A stretch of 32,339 nucleotides of DNA, from NCBI GenBank assembly GCA_020719775.1, contig DYPS01000026.1, positions 1 through 32,339 on the forward strand, given 5' to 3'. The DNA comes from Desulfosporosinus sp. GTDB lineage: Bacteria; Campylobacterota; Campylobacteria; Campylobacterales; Arcobacteraceae. Every line of letters starts with the position of its first letter. Position 1 is the stretch's first letter. The translations under genes and the position numbers were made by a program. This document shows positions 1 to 11,449 of the stretch, piece by piece. A model generated the notes under the pieces. That model searched no databases. It saw nothing but the letters and a program-made list of their open reading frames with translations, and was not told the origin of the DNA.

Positions 1-215
1 TCTCCATCCTCTTCAACCCTTACAAACTCTTCACCAAGTGGTTTTAAAGTTTCTCTTAAATAATTTAAAAGAGCAATTGAGTGTTTATTATTGAGTGCTG
101 TTGCAATAATAACCGTATCAACGATATACCCTTTCCCTTTTAAATCTATCGTTTCAATATTTTCAGCTTTTTTCTCATTAAGAAAATTTACTATTCTTTC
201 TATTCTTTGTTCCAA
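1..215 (-). CDS. rsfS: Ribosomal silencing factor RsfS (partial, C-terminus outside window)
   Basis: RsfS (DUF143/Iojap family) binds ribosomal protein uL14 and blocks subunit joining when nutrients run low. The minus strand reads 71 open codons from a TTG at 213-215, beginning LEQRIERIVNFLNEKKAENI. It continues through DLKGKGYIVDTVIIATALNN, the conserved N-terminal half of the family, and runs off the window at base 1. The TTG lies inside the end of nadD, overlapping it by 16 nt. No ATG or GTG is available nearby, so TTG is the likely start. The nadD-rsfS pair is a common arrangement, which supports the call. About a third of the protein is not visible. Confidence 0.85.
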   Translation of the reverse strand, partial: MEQRIERIVNFLNEKKAENIETIDLKGKGYIVDTVIIATALNNKHSIALLNYLRETLKPLGEEFVRVEEDG

Positions 216-748
216 ATTTGTTTTACCTTTTCTTTTAATTTTATTGGAATTAAATCCAAATTTATGTTTATTCTTAAATCTGTAGAACTCACCTTTTCCT
301 CAAGATTGAGAACTGTGAAAGTATCGAGATACTCATTTTCTAAAAGAATATCATCTCTGGTTACAACCACAAATGAAACTAACTCTTGTAATTCCGAAAA
401 ATTATACCATAAATGTATATTTTTAAGATTATCGGCCCCAATAATAAGATATATTTTTCCAATATTGTACGATGCTTTTAAAAAAGAAATTGTTTCAAAA
501 GTGGGTGTTTTTTCCTTTTTTTCGATTTCATAATCACAAATTTCGACTTTTTTGTTCTCTTCAAACAACTCTTTTAAAAGGTCAAATCTTTCACTTGGTT
601 CGAGATGAAAATGTGATTTAAACGGATTTAAATAGGTTGGCACCACAAATAATTTCTCAATAGGTAACTCCACAAGTACTAATTCAACTATTTTTTGATG
701 CCCAATATGAGGTGGGTCAAAACTACCACCAAAAACTGCAATGTCCAT
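200..748 (-). CDS. nadD: Nicotinate-nucleotide adenylyltransferase
   Basis: NadD transfers AMP from ATP to nicotinate mononucleotide, giving deamido-NAD in NAD synthesis (cytosol). The protein is 182 residues, close to the usual size. It opens with the nucleotidyltransferase signature GGSFDPPHIGH (residues 7-17), whose His residues bind the ATP phosphates. Near the C-terminus SSTDLRININ matches the family's ISST-R motif. An AGAGG ribosome site precedes the ATG. It is divergent from gap and overlaps rsfS downstream, as in many Campylobacterota. Confidence 0.95.
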   Translation of the reverse strand: MDIAVFGGSFDPPHIGHQKIVELVLVELPIEKLFVVPTYLNPFKSHFHLEPSERFDLLKELFEENKKVEICDYEIEKKEKTPTFETISFLKASYNIGKIYLIIGADNLKNIHLWYNFSELQELVSFVVVTRDDILLENEYLDTFTVLNLEEKVSSTDLRININLDLIPIKLKEKVKQIWNKE

Positions 749-772
749 TTTGAACCTCTATTTTTAACAAAA

Positions 773-778
773 ATTATA
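773..778 (-). promoter_or_regulatory. Probable -10 box of the nadD-rsfS operon
   Basis: On the minus strand TATAAT lies 25 nt upstream of the nadD ATG. No -35 hexamer is evident, as usual in Campylobacterota. A start near 766 would give a leader of about 18 nt holding the AGAGG ribosome site. Confidence 0.5.
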
Positions 779-790
779 GCTTAAATAGGA

Positions 791-796
791 TAAAAT
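791..796 (+). promoter_or_regulatory. Possible -10 box for gap
   Basis: TAAAAT, preceded by GGA, lies about 34 nt upstream of the gap ATG in the 81-nt divergent region shared with nadD. An AAGGA ribosome site follows at 819-823. The match to a -10 is imperfect and no -35 is seen. Confidence 0.35.
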
Positions 797-829
797 CAAT
801 AAAATTAATTTGATTTACAAGGATAACTG

Positions 830-1828
830 ATGGCTGTAAAGGTTGCAATTAATGGTTTGGGAAGAATTGGAAAATGTGTTGCTAGAATCATAGCAGATAG
901 AGATGATGTGGAATTAGTCGCTGCAAACGCAAGCGGTACAGATGAAATGATCCAATATGGACTTAAATACGATTCAGTACATGGAACGAAAAATAATGTT
1001 GTTGTAAAAGATGGATATATCACTATTGGAAAACAAAAAGCAAAACTTTTAAGCGAAAGAGATCCAGCGAAAATTGATTTCGCAAGTTATGGTGCGGAGA
1101 TTGTTTTAGAGTGTACTGGAGCATTTTTAACAAAAGAATCTGTGCAACCATATCTTGATAATGGTATAAAAAAAGTAATTTTTTCTGCACCTGCAAAAGA
1201 TGATACTGCAACTTTTGTATATGGAGTCAATCAATCAACATATGGGGGGGAGTCTGTAATCTCAAATGCAAGTTGCACAACAAATGGGCTTGCCCCAATC
1301 GTAAAAGTACTTGATGATGCTTTTGGGGTAGAAAAAGCACTTATGACAACTATTCACAGCTACACAAGTAGCCAACCAATTTTAGATGCAAAGGATAAAA
1401 AAGATCCTCGAAAAGCAAGAGCAGGAGCACTTAATATGTCTCCAACTACAACAGGTGCAGCAAAAGCTATTGGGAAAGTTCTTCCTCATCTTAATGGAAA
1501 AATCAATGGTCAATCTGTAAGAGTTCCTACTCCAAATGTTTCAATGATAGATTTAACAGCTACACTACAAAGGGATATTACGATTGAAGAGGCAAAAGAG
1601 GCATTTTTTAAAGCGGAAGCTGGTGAGTTAAAAGGGATACTCGCAGTTGATACAGATTATAGGGTTTCTAGCGATTTCAATGGTGAAACAAATAGCACAG
1701 TTATCCCAATCGATACGATTCAAATCGTTGGTGGAAATATGATTAAAGTACTTTCTTGGTATGATAATGAGTGGGGATATTCAACAAGACTTGTTGATAT
1801 GGCTGTTTATGTTGGAAGTAAAAAGTAA
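830..1828 (+). CDS. gap: Type I glyceraldehyde-3-phosphate dehydrogenase
   Basis: GAPDH interconverts glyceraldehyde-3-phosphate and 1,3-bisphosphoglycerate in glycolysis and gluconeogenesis. At 332 residues it is of normal length. The Rossmann start INGLGRIGK (8-16), the active site SNASCTTNG with Cys149, His176 in TTIHSYT, the phosphate-binding TTTGAAKA, RVPTPNVS and WYDNEWGYS are all present, so it should be active. One oddity is that the residue normally Asp in the VxVND motif, which selects NAD, is Ala34 (local reading NASGT). This change is expected to allow or favour NADP. It is followed by pgk after a 115-nt gap and is the head gene of a glycolytic run. The AAGGA ribosome site supports the ATG. 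Confidence 0.97.
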   Translation: MAVKVAINGLGRIGKCVARIIADRDDVELVAANASGTDEMIQYGLKYDSVHGTKNNVVVKDGYITIGKQKAKLLSERDPAKIDFASYGAEIVLECTGAFLTKESVQPYLDNGIKKVIFSAPAKDDTATFVYGVNQSTYGGESVISNASCTTNGLAPIVKVLDDAFGVEKALMTTIHSYTSSQPILDAKDKKDPRKARAGALNMSPTTTGAAKAIGKVLPHLNGKINGQSVRVPTPNVSMIDLTATLQRDITIEEAKEAFFKAEAGELKGILAVDTDYRVSSDFNGETNSTVIPIDTIQIVGGNMIKVLSWYDNEWGYSTRLVDMAVYVGSKK

Positions 1829-1943
1829 GTAAATTGATTTGCCCTTTAGGAGTTGCTAATTTAGAATGAATTTTATTCATTTGATAAAAGTAGAAAAAAA
1901 TAATTGGTCCCTTTAAAAATGGGACATTTTGAAAGGAAATTTT
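1829..1943 (+). promoter_or_regulatory. gap-pgk intergenic region with two small stem-loops
   Basis: This is the longest gap in an otherwise tight operon. It holds a 7-bp stem-loop AATGAAT-TTT-ATTCATT at 1865-1881. A second arm pair, GTCCC (1907-1911) and GGGAC (1921-1925), sits just before the pgk ribosome site GAAAGGA (1931-1937). Neither stem is followed by a T-tract, so they look more like mRNA processing or stability structures than terminators. The function is inferred only. Confidence 0.3.
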
Positions 1944-3137
1944 ATGAAATTACAAGAATTAAAAAATATTAATATTAGTGGGAAGAAAGTATTTATACGG
2001 TGTGATTTTAATGTTCCAGTTGATGAATATCAAAATATTACTGATGACAGAAGAATTAGAAGTGCGTTGCCAACTATTAAATATTGTATAGATAATGACT
2101 GTTCAATTATTATAGCAACACATTTTGGAAGACCAAAAGGTGGGTATGAGGAGGAATATTCTCTTAAACCAATAGCAAAACGATTGCACACTTTACTCAA
2201 AACTGAAATCAAACTTGCTCCAAATGTAGTGTGTGGAGAATCGATTGCAATGGCTAAAGATTTGCAAAAAGGAGAAATTTTACTATTAGAAAATATCAGA
2301 TTTGAACTTGGTGAAACTAAAAATGATGAAGTTTTCAGTAAAACATTAGCTGATATGGCTGATATTTATATCAACGATGCCTTTGGTGTAAGCCATAGAG
2401 CACACTCATCTGTTGAAGGGATTGCAAAATATTTTGATATTGAACACAAAGCTGCTGGATTTTTACTAGCTAGTGAAATCAAATTTTTCTATCATATTAT
2501 CCAAGAACCAAAACGACCATTTGTAAGTATAGTTGGCGGAAGCAAAGTAAGCGGGAAGCTTGAGGCTCTTTATAATCTTGTTCCTAAGGTTGATAAAATT
2601 ATTATTGGTGGAGGAATGGCATTTACATTCTTAAAAGCACTTGGATACGAGATTGGAAATTCACTGTGTGAAGATGATTTGATCCCTGAAGCGCTTAAAA
2701 TTATGCAAGAGGCAAAAACCCTTGGAGTGAAGCTTTATCTTCCTGTTGATGTTATTGTTGCAGAGACTTTTAATAGTGAATCATTTGCAAAAGCAACTAC
2801 AGTACAAGAGATACCAAAAAATTGGATCGGTCTTGATATTGGACCTGCAACCAGTTTACTTTTTGCACAAGCACTAGAAGATGCTCATACAATTCTTTGG
2901 AATGGTCCAATGGGGGTTTATGAAATGGATAAGTTTGCCAAAGGAAGCGCGAAAATCTCTCATGCGGTTGCTTCAAGTTATGCAACAACTGTTGTTGGTG
3001 GTGGTGATACAGCAGATTTAGTTCGACAAACTGGTGATGAAGATGCAATGACTTTTATAAGTACTGGTGGCGGGGCATCGCTTGAACTTATCGAAGGGAA
3101 AATTTTACCAGGTGTAAAAGCACTTATTATCGAATAA
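1944..3137 (+). CDS. pgk: Phosphoglycerate kinase
   Basis: Pgk exchanges phosphate between 1,3-bisphosphoglycerate/ADP and 3-phosphoglycerate/ATP. The start is taken as the ATG at 1944, which has GAAAGGA seven bases upstream and gives a normal N-terminus ([20 protein letters not shown]). A TTG five codons earlier lies on the ribosome site itself and is unlikely. The 397-residue product has the N-domain signature RCDFNVP with HFGRPKG, and the C-domain nucleotide elements [16 protein letters not shown] and GGGDTAD. Its stop overlaps the next gene's start by one base (TAATG), so the two are translationally coupled. Confidence 0.97.
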   Translation: MKLQELKNINISGKKVFIRCDFNVPVDEYQNITDDRRIRSALPTIKYCIDNDCSIIIATHFGRPKGGYEEEYSLKPIAKRLHTLLKTEIKLAPNVVCGESIAMAKDLQKGEILLLENIRFELGETKNDEVFSKTLADMADIYINDAFGVSHRAHSSVEGIAKYFDIEHKAAGFLLASEIKFFYHIIQEPKRPFVSIVGGSKVSGKLEALYNLVPKVDKIIIGGGMAFTFLKALGYEIGNSLCEDDLIPEALKIMQEAKTLGVKLYLPVDVIVAETFNSESFAKATTVQEIPKNWIGLDIGPATSLLFAQALEDAHTILWNGPMGVYEMDKFAKGSAKISHAVASSYATTVVGGGDTADLVRQTGDEDAMTFISTGGGASLELIEGKILPGVKALIIE

Positions 3138-4182
3138 TGAAAATACTTTTAAATGGTATTGGGAGGATTGGGAAGTCGATTTTACGACTCTCAAACTCTT
3201 CAGATTTAGAAATTGTAGCTATCAATGAGATAAATCAAAATATTGAAAATATCGCTTATTTGATAAATTATGATTCAACCTACGGCAAATTAGCTGATAA
3301 ATTTGAAGTAATTGAAAATCATTTCATCAAAAATAGCACACAAAAAATAGAAATTTTAAATCATAATACTTTAGACACCATAGATTATAAGGCTTTAAAA
3401 ATTGATATTATTATCGATGCAAGTGGTCAGCTACAAAAAAGAGAATTGCTAGAAAAACTTGAAGTAAAAGCTATCTTTTTAACCCATCCAAGTAGTGAAG
3501 CAGATATAAATATTGTCCTTGGAGCAAATGAAGAATATATGAGCCTAAGCCATAAAATCATCTCAACAAGTTCTTGCAATGCTTCAGCTCTTTTACCTTT
3601 TTTAAAACTTATCGATGACAATTATAAAATCATAAGTGGTGATATAGTGACTATTCATCCCCTTTTGAATCATCAAAAAACACTTGATAGTAAATGTATC
3701 AGTAGTTCCGACAGAGATGTGCAATGCAACTTTGAATTTGGAAGAAGTGCTACCCAAAATATCATTCCAAGCAAAACGACAACCATTGAAGCTTGTAGTT
3801 TTATCTTTTCACATTTTAATGAAAATCTTATTTCTTCGAGCTCTTTAAGGGTACCAACACCAACGGTTGGAGCTATCAATGTTGTACTTAATGTTAAAAA
3901 AAATCTTACTCTTGATGAAATTCGTCTTCTTTTGAAAAAACAAGAGGAAATGCAAGAGTACTCAATTTTCAAAAATAGCAATGAACCTCTTGTCTCAAGC
4001 GATTTTCAAGGGGAAATTTTCTCAACCATCATTGACACAAAATTTACAAAAGTTACCAATAACACTCTCATAAAAGCACTTATTTGGTATGACAATGAAT
4101 ATGGTTATGCTTCAAAAGTTGTAGAGATAGTTCATAGGTATATTATGTTAAAATCAATAAATAATCAAGAAGGAAGCCAAAA

Positions 4183-4186
<4 letters not shown>
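3137..4186 (+). CDS. Divergent GAPDH-family dehydrogenase, possibly erythrose-4-phosphate dehydrogenase-like
   Basis: A second GAPDH-fold protein (349 residues) sits between pgk and tpiA and overlaps both (TAATG and ATGA). It keeps the Rossmann motif NGIGRIGKS (6-14), Cys147 (SSCNAS), His174 (TIHPLLNHQ), RVPTPTVG and WYDNEYGYA. The canonical SCTTN reads SCNAS, however, and the SxTGAA phosphate loop reads SKTTTIEA. Several features recall Epd/GapB-type enzymes: AINE in place of the NAD-site ND, the THPSS loop, IHxxxNxQ and IIPxKT. Epd oxidises erythrose-4-phosphate in the DXP-dependent vitamin B6 route. The substrate is not proven; it could equally be a specialised or weakened GAPDH. The family is certain and the function open. 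Confidence 0.8.
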
Positions 4187-5764
<1,578 letters not shown>

Positions 5765-5766
5765 AA

Positions 5767-6975
5767 ATGTCTATAGATTTTAAAGAATTAGCTACGAAAT
5801 ATGGAACACCATACTATGTGTATGATTTCGACCATATCACAAACCAATACAATGAACTCAAAAGTGCTTTTAAAGCTAGAAAATCACTTATCTCTTATGC
5901 TGTAAAATCAAATTCAAATTTAAGCGTAATTAAACATCTTGGAAATCTCGGAAGTGGGGCTGATTGTGTAAGTATCGGAGAAGTCAGAAGAGCTTTAATG
6001 GCAGGAATTCCAAAATATAAAATCATCTTTAGTGGTGTTGGTAAAACTGATGACGAAATCAGAGAAGCAATCAATGCTGATATTTTGATGATAAATCTTG
6101 AAAGCGAAGCGGAGTTCGAAAGAGTTGAGCTTATAGCAAAAGAGATTGGAAAAAAAACCAGAATAAGTATTCGAGTCAATCCAAATGTTGATCCACAAAC
6201 TCATCCATATATCTCAACAGGCTTACATGAAAATAAATTTGGGGTAGATTTAGATACAGCAAAAAGAATGTACATCAAGGCCAAAAGAAGCGAAGTTATA
6301 GAGCCAACCGGAATCCATTGTCATATCGGTAGCCAATTAACAGAGCTTTCACCTATCAAAGAAGCTATAAATATCGTTGCAAATTTGGTACGAAATCTTA
6401 AATCGGCCCTTAATATTGAACTTAGTTTTTTCGATGTAGGTGGTGGACTTGGCATAGTTTATAAAGATGAGACACTCATTAATACTTATGAATATGCTCA
6501 AACTATTTTAGACGCGATACATGGCCTTGATATCACAATAGTCTGCGAACCTGGACGATTTATAGTTGGAAATAGTGGTATCTTTGTCACAAAAGTTTTG
6601 TATGAAAAAATTAATGGAAAAAAAAGATTTATCATTGTTGATGGAGCTATGAATGATCTTATTCGACCGAGTCTTTATAATGCTTACCATAAAATTGAAG
6701 TATTAGAACGAACTGAAAATATAAGTGATTGTAATGTTGTTGGACCTGTTTGTGAAAGTGGTGATTTTTTTGGAAAAAATATCCAATTACCGCTTACAGA
6801 ACATAATGATTTAATAGCAATTTATAGTACTGGAGCATATGGATTTACGATGTCTAGCAATTATAATACTAGAGGACGAGTTGTTGAAATTGCTTTGGAA
6901 AATGGAAAAAATAGAATTATTAGAAAAAGAGAAACTTTTGAAGATTTAATCGCTTTGGAAAAAGAGTATCTTTAA
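5767..6975 (+). CDS. lysA: Diaminopimelate decarboxylase
   Basis: LysA is a PLP enzyme that decarboxylates meso-diaminopimelate to lysine. The 402-residue protein has the PLP lysine Lys47 in SYAVKSNSN, the dimer and phosphate motifs HCHIGSQ (185-191) and GGGLGI, and EPGRFIVGNSG (261-271). It also has the catalytic-site Cys329 in GPVCESGDFF donated across the dimer, and YGFTMSSNYN near the end. All key residues are present. It starts two bases after fabI and precedes pheA and hisC, the order known from Campylobacter. Confidence 0.97.
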   Translation: MSIDFKELATKYGTPYYVYDFDHITNQYNELKSAFKARKSLISYAVKSNSNLSVIKHLGNLGSGADCVSIGEVRRALMAGIPKYKIIFSGVGKTDDEIREAINADILMINLESEAEFERVELIAKEIGKKTRISIRVNPNVDPQTHPYISTGLHENKFGVDLDTAKRMYIKAKRSEVIEPTGIHCHIGSQLTELSPIKEAINIVANLVRNLKSALNIELSFFDVGGGLGIVYKDETLINTYEYAQTILDAIHGLDITIVCEPGRFIVGNSGIFVTKVLYEKINGKKRFIIVDGAMNDLIRPSLYNAYHKIEVLERTENISDCNVVGPVCESGDFFGKNIQLPLTEHNDLIAIYSTGAYGFTMSSNYNTRGRVVEIALENGKNRIIRKRETFEDLIALEKEYL

Positions 6976-6998
6976 TAGATTTAAGTCTAGGAAATAGT

Positions 6999-8078
6999 AT
7001 GAATAAAGAAAAAGAACTTCAAGCTTTAAGAGATACTTTAGATAGTATCGATGATAAAATTTTAGATTTACTAAATGAGAGGATGAAGACCGTTCATAAA
7101 GTTGGAGCAGTAAAAGCAAAAAGTGGTGGTGCTATTTACCGGCCAGAACGAGAGAAATCTATTATTACACGACTTACAAAAAAATCTACTAACACAAATG
7201 GTCTTTTAAATAAATCGGCTATCGAAGCTTTATTTTTAGAAATTTTTGCAATTAGTAGAAATTTGGAATTACCTGAAAATATTGCTTATCTTGGGCCAGA
7301 GGGAAGTTTTACCCATCAAGCTGCTGAAAGTCGTTTTGGAGCAATGAGTTCTTATCTTGCATTAGGAAGCATCAAAGGTGTTTTTAGAGAAGTTGCGAAT
7401 GGAAAAGCAAAATTTGGTGTGATTCCCATTGAAAACAGTAGTAATGGGATAGTGAGTGACACTATCACTTGTTTTGGAGACTATGATCTTAAAATCATAG
7501 CAGAAGTGATGATTGATATTCATCATACTTTTGCTTCTACTATGGATAAAGTAAAAGATATCAAAAAAATATATTCAAAAGATATAGCCTTTGACCAATG
7601 CCGTAAATTTTTAGAAGATTTTGGACTTCTTGAGTGTGAACTTATCCCAGTTGAAAGTACAGCAAAAGCTGCAAAACTTGCTATGAATGAACCAAATAGT
7701 GCAGCGATTTGTTCTCATGTTGGAGCGAAAATGTACAATTTACCGATTTTGTTTGAAAATATTGAAGATACAGGGAATAATCGAACAAGATTTTTAATTA
7801 TTTCTGATTTTGAAAATGGGGAAAGTGGTGACGATAAAACTTCCATTCTCGTGCAACTATCAAATGAAGCTGGTGCATTAGTGAAGTTTTTAAATGTTTT
7901 TGATAGAGAAGGGATAAATCTTACAAAAATAAAATCCCATATAGTTGAAGGTGTATCTACATTCTTTTTAGAGTTCAATGCTCATAAAGATGACCAAAGA
8001 GTACAAAATATTTTTAATAGATTTCCAAATGAAATAAAATTTTTGGGAAGTTATGTGAGGGAAGCAGATGATATTTAA
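6999..8078 (+). CDS. pheA: Bifunctional chorismate mutase / prephenate dehydratase (P-protein)
   Basis: The protein (359 residues) converts chorismate to prephenate and then phenylpyruvate for phenylalanine synthesis. Residues about 5-90 form an AroQ chorismate mutase domain ([24 protein letters not shown]). About 93-270 is the prephenate dehydratase domain, starting [13 protein letters not shown] and containing the catalytic TRF at 263-265. About 280-355 is an ACT regulatory domain. The ACT domain keeps GALV (292-295), but the usual ESRP motif, needed for phenylalanine binding in characterised enzymes, reads KSHI (312-315). Feedback control may therefore differ. Its end overlaps hisC by 11 nt. 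Confidence 0.95.
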   Translation: MNKEKELQALRDTLDSIDDKILDLLNERMKTVHKVGAVKAKSGGAIYRPEREKSIITRLTKKSTNTNGLLNKSAIEALFLEIFAISRNLELPENIAYLGPEGSFTHQAAESRFGAMSSYLALGSIKGVFREVANGKAKFGVIPIENSSNGIVSDTITCFGDYDLKIIAEVMIDIHHTFASTMDKVKDIKKIYSKDIAFDQCRKFLEDFGLLECELIPVESTAKAAKLAMNEPNSAAICSHVGAKMYNLPILFENIEDTGNNRTRFLIISDFENGESGDDKTSILVQLSNEAGALVKFLNVFDREGINLTKIKSHIVEGVSTFFLEFNAHKDDQRVQNIFNRFPNEIKFLGSYVREADDI

Positions 8079-9162
8079 TAAAAGTTTAGACAATGTAAGT
8101 ATTTATGAGGCGGGGAAACCTATAGAATTAGTAGTAAGAGAATATGGAATTCAACCGCACGAAATAGTAAAGCTAGCCTCAAATGAAAATCCGTATGGAA
8201 CTTGTGATGCTGTGGCTGATGTGATAGCGCGAAAAGCGATTAGTGCTTTTGTTTATCCAGATGATAGTATGTATGAACTCAAAGAAGCACTTGCTACAAA
8301 ATATGAAGTGACAAGCCAAAATATCGTAATTGGGGCTGGAAGTGACCAAGTGATAGAGTTTTGTATCCATGCAAAATGTCATACAGGTAGCAAAGTTTTG
8401 ATGGCAAAAACAACCTTTGCTATGTATGAAATTTATGCAAAACAAGTGGGCGCAACTATTCTTAAAACTCCAAGTGATGCTCACAATCTGGATGAATTTA
8501 GAGAGATCTATAAAAAAGAGGGTGCGGATATTATTTTCCTTTGTTTACCAAATAATCCTCTTGGAGAATGCCTTGATGCCAAAGATGTGTATGCTTTTTT
8601 AGATGAGGTTGATAGTAATACTTTAGTAATACTTGATGGTGCTTACCAAGAGTTTGCTAGTTATAAAGATGGTGCAAAAAAGATTACTCCAAATGAAGTG
8701 ATAGCGAAGTATCCAAATGTGATCTATCTTGGAACTTTTTCAAAAGCATATGGACTTGGCGGAATGAGGGTAGGATATGGGATATCAAATAGTGAAATTA
8801 TTAGTGTATTACATAAAGTAAGACCACCTTTTAATATCACAACATTGTCCCTTGCGGGTGCTATTGAAGCTTTAAAACATGAATCATTTGTAACTATGGG
8901 GATAGAGAAAAACTTTAGTGAAATGAAACGATATGAAGAATATGCAACATCTAAAGGGTTAAGATTTATCCCATCGTATACAAATTTTATCACTATTTAT
9001 ATGGATGGATATATTTCAAAAGAGGTAGCTTTAGAGCTATTAAAAAAAGGGATTATTGTAAGAGATATGACTAGTTACGGATTTAATGCGATACGAATCA
9101 CCATTGGAAAAGTTGACCAAAATACAAAAGTATTTAAAGCACTTGATACTATTTTAGGCTAA
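8068..9162 (+). CDS. hisC: Histidinol-phosphate aminotransferase
   Basis: HisC is a PLP aminotransferase that makes histidinol phosphate from imidazole-acetol phosphate and glutamate; many homologues also act on aromatic keto acids, which fits its coupling to pheA. The 364-residue product has the substrate loop LASNENPYG (37-45), PNNPLG (161-166), DGAYQEF (190-196) and the PLP lysine Lys226 in [16 protein letters not shown]. The ATG overlaps the end of pheA and has GAGGGA just upstream. Confidence 0.95.
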   Translation: MIFNKSLDNVSIYEAGKPIELVVREYGIQPHEIVKLASNENPYGTCDAVADVIARKAISAFVYPDDSMYELKEALATKYEVTSQNIVIGAGSDQVIEFCIHAKCHTGSKVLMAKTTFAMYEIYAKQVGATILKTPSDAHNLDEFREIYKKEGADIIFLCLPNNPLGECLDAKDVYAFLDEVDSNTLVILDGAYQEFASYKDGAKKITPNEVIAKYPNVIYLGTFSKAYGLGGMRVGYGISNSEIISVLHKVRPPFNITTLSLAGAIEALKHESFVTMGIEKNFSEMKRYEEYATSKGLRFIPSYTNFITIYMDGYISKEVALELLKKGIIVRDMTSYGFNAIRITIGKVDQNTKVFKALDTILG

Positions 9163-9165
9163 AAA

Positions 9166-9609
9166 TTGATAGAAAAATATTATTATGGGTATGATGAGTT
9201 TAGAGTTGATGTCAATCAAATAGCTTCAAAAGTTAAAAATGAAAACTTTGAAGCTATTATTGGAATAGCAAGAGGTGGGCTTCTCTTAACTCAATTTTTA
9301 GCGATAAAACTAAATCTTCGAGATGTGTTTACCATAAACTCAATACTTTATGATGATATGACAAAAAAAGAGAGTGGGGTTGTTTTTAATATTCCAGATT
9401 TAAGCAACTATAAAAAGGTGCTTATCGCTGATGATATAGTCGATAGTGGAGAAACTATGAAAAATATTTTGGAAGTTTTACAAGAAAAATTCCCAAATAT
9501 CGAATTTAAAATAGCTAGTTTGTTTTATAAAAAAACAGCATTGATACAACCAGATTTTATGGAAAAAGAAGCAACAGCATGGGTAGATTTTTTTTGGGAA
9601 GTTGATTAG
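9166..9609 (+). CDS. Phosphoribosyltransferase family protein (purine PRTase-like)
   Basis: This is a 147-residue type I phosphoribosyltransferase fold. The PRPP-binding signature VLIADDIVDSGETM spans residues 85-98, and the pyrophosphate loop IGIARGGLL is at 32-40. The short size and the C-terminal WVDFFWE (an aromatic base-stacking position) resemble xanthine/hypoxanthine-guanine PRTases of the Gpt group. The base specificity cannot be decided. The only start in frame is TTG at 9166, with a weak AGG upstream; the next in-frame ATG would remove the pyrophosphate loop. It is packed between hisC and dxs. Confidence 0.85.
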   Translation: MIEKYYYGYDEFRVDVNQIASKVKNENFEAIIGIARGGLLLTQFLAIKLNLRDVFTINSILYDDMTKKESGVVFNIPDLSNYKKVLIADDIVDSGETMKNILEVLQEKFPNIEFKIASLFYKKTALIQPDFMEKEATAWVDFFWEVD

Positions 9610-9615
9610 GAAAAA

Positions 9616-11427
9616 ATGATAGATATAAAAAATAAAACAACGAAAGAGCTAGAAACAATAGCTGGGGATATCAGAAATCGTATCATAGATGTGGTTTCAA
9701 GAAATGGTGGACACTTTAGTTCTACTTTAGGAGCTGTTGAGCTCACTATTGGAATGCACAAAGTGTTTGATAGCACAAATGATCCTTTTATTTTTGATGT
9801 TTCTCATCAATGTTATCCACACAAACTTATCACGGAAAGATGGGAAGAGTTCGAAACAATTAGACAATTTGGTGGACTTAGCGGATTTACAAAACCAAAA
9901 GAATCCCCTTATGATTATTTTGTAGCGGGTCATGCTTCAACAAGTATTTCACTGGCTGTTGGTGCAGCCAAAGCAAATAAACTAAGTGGCGGTTCAAAAG
10001 TTCCTGTTGTGATGATAGGGGATGGAAGTATGACCGCTGGGATGGTTTATGAAGCTATGAATGAGCTAGGAGATTTAAAACTTCCAGTCGTTATCATACT
10101 TAATGATAACGAGATGAGTATTGCTAAACCAATAGGAGCTATCAGTAAATATCTTAGCAAACTACTTGCTGGAAAATCTTACCAAGGATTTAAAGAAAGA
10201 GTTGACAAATTTATAAGAAATAATCTTCCAGAAGGTTCCTTGTATCTTGCAAAAAGATTTGAAGAGAGTCTTAAGCTTATCACCCCTGGGATGTTATTTG
10301 AAGAGATGGGGATAGACTATATTGGTCCAATTGACGGGCATGACATAGAAGAGGTTATCGAAACTCTTACTTTAGCTAAAAACTTTGGTAAACCTGTAAT
10401 AGTTCATGCTAGAACAGTTAAAGGGAAAGGGTATCCAATAGCTGAAGGGCAACATGAACATTGGCATGGAGTTGGACCTTTTGATATCAAAACTGGAAAG
10501 TTTGAGAAAAAAGAGGGTGCGAAGTCGGCGACGGCAGTATTTAGCGAGGCACTTTATGAGTTAGCAAAAAAAGATGAAAAAGTGGTCGGTGTAACCGCTG
10601 CTATGCCAAGTGGTACGGGGATAGATAAACTTATGAGTGAATTTCCAAATCGTTTTTGGGATGTAGCAATTGCGGAACAACATGCCGTTACTTCAATGGC
10701 AGCGATGGCAAAAGAGGGATTTAAACCATTTGTAACTATCTATTCTACATTTTTACAAAGGGGATTTGACCAGATTATCCACGATGTTTGTTTAATGAAT
10801 TTAGGGGTAACTTTTGCTATAGATAGAGCTGGAATCGTAGGAGCTGATGGGGAAACACATCAAGGACAATTTGATATAAGTTTTTTAAGATTTTTACCAA
10901 ATATGACACTTGTAGCCCCAAGAGACAGTAGAACTTTAGAGCTTGGTTTAGAGTTTGGGGCAAATTTAGGCTCACCTTGTGCTTTACGATATCCAAGAGG
11001 CGCTTTCAAAGAGTTACCCTATCTGGCTACCCCATTTATCCATGGAAAAGGGGAAGTGTTAAAAACTGGGGCATCAAATATCGCTTTTATAGGATATGGT
11101 GCTGGGGTAAGTCGTGCAATAGATACCGCAAATCTTCTTGATATCGATATTACAATTGTTGATTTACGATTTGTAAAACCACTTGATAAAGAACTTTTAA
11201 CTGAACTCTCAAGGCAAACAAATAAATGGTATATTTTTAGTGATAGCCAAAAACAAGGTGGAGTAGGAAGTGCTATTTTGGAATTTTTAAATGAAACGAA
11301 AATCCAAATTGAGCTCGTTACTTTTGAGTATGAAGATATCTATATCCAACATGGGGATACAAAGCTCTTAGAGGAGGATTTAGGTATCACTCCAAAACAA
11401 TTAGCTACAAAAGTTAAGCTTTCTTAA
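9616..11427 (+). CDS. dxs: 1-deoxy-D-xylulose-5-phosphate synthase
   Basis: Dxs condenses pyruvate and glyceraldehyde-3-phosphate with thiamine diphosphate. Its product feeds the MEP isoprenoid route, thiamine, and PLP synthesis. The 603-residue protein shows SHQCYPHK, AGHASTSIS, and the ThDP/Mg motif GDGSMTAGMVYEAMN ending in NDNEMSI. The central transketolase domain has DRAGIVGADGETHQG, and the C-terminal domain has YPRG. AGGAAAAA precedes the ATG. It draws one substrate directly from the triose block upstream. Confidence 0.97.
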   Translation: MIDIKNKTTKELETIAGDIRNRIIDVVSRNGGHFSSTLGAVELTIGMHKVFDSTNDPFIFDVSHQCYPHKLITERWEEFETIRQFGGLSGFTKPKESPYDYFVAGHASTSISLAVGAAKANKLSGGSKVPVVMIGDGSMTAGMVYEAMNELGDLKLPVVIILNDNEMSIAKPIGAISKYLSKLLAGKSYQGFKERVDKFIRNNLPEGSLYLAKRFEESLKLITPGMLFEEMGIDYIGPIDGHDIEEVIETLTLAKNFGKPVIVHARTVKGKGYPIAEGQHEHWHGVGPFDIKTGKFEKKEGAKSATAVFSEALYELAKKDEKVVGVTAAMPSGTGIDKLMSEFPNRFWDVAIAEQHAVTSMAAMAKEGFKPFVTIYSTFLQRGFDQIIHDVCLMNLGVTFAIDRAGIVGADGETHQGQFDISFLRFLPNMTLVAPRDSRTLELGLEFGANLGSPCALRYPRGAFKELPYLATPFIHGKGEVLKTGASNIAFIGYGAGVSRAIDTANLLDIDITIVDLRFVKPLDKELLTELSRQTNKWYIFSDSQKQGGVGSAILEFLNETKIQIELVTFEYEDIYIQHGDTKLLEEDLGITPKQLATKVKLS

Positions 11428-11449
11428 TATAAAAATAAAAGGGCAATAA

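Noticed and set aside
91-533. Plus-strand open frames opposite rsfS and nadD
   Set aside because: They are antisense shadows of two well-recognised minus-strand genes, with no ribosome sites and Phe/Ser-rich low-complexity translations.
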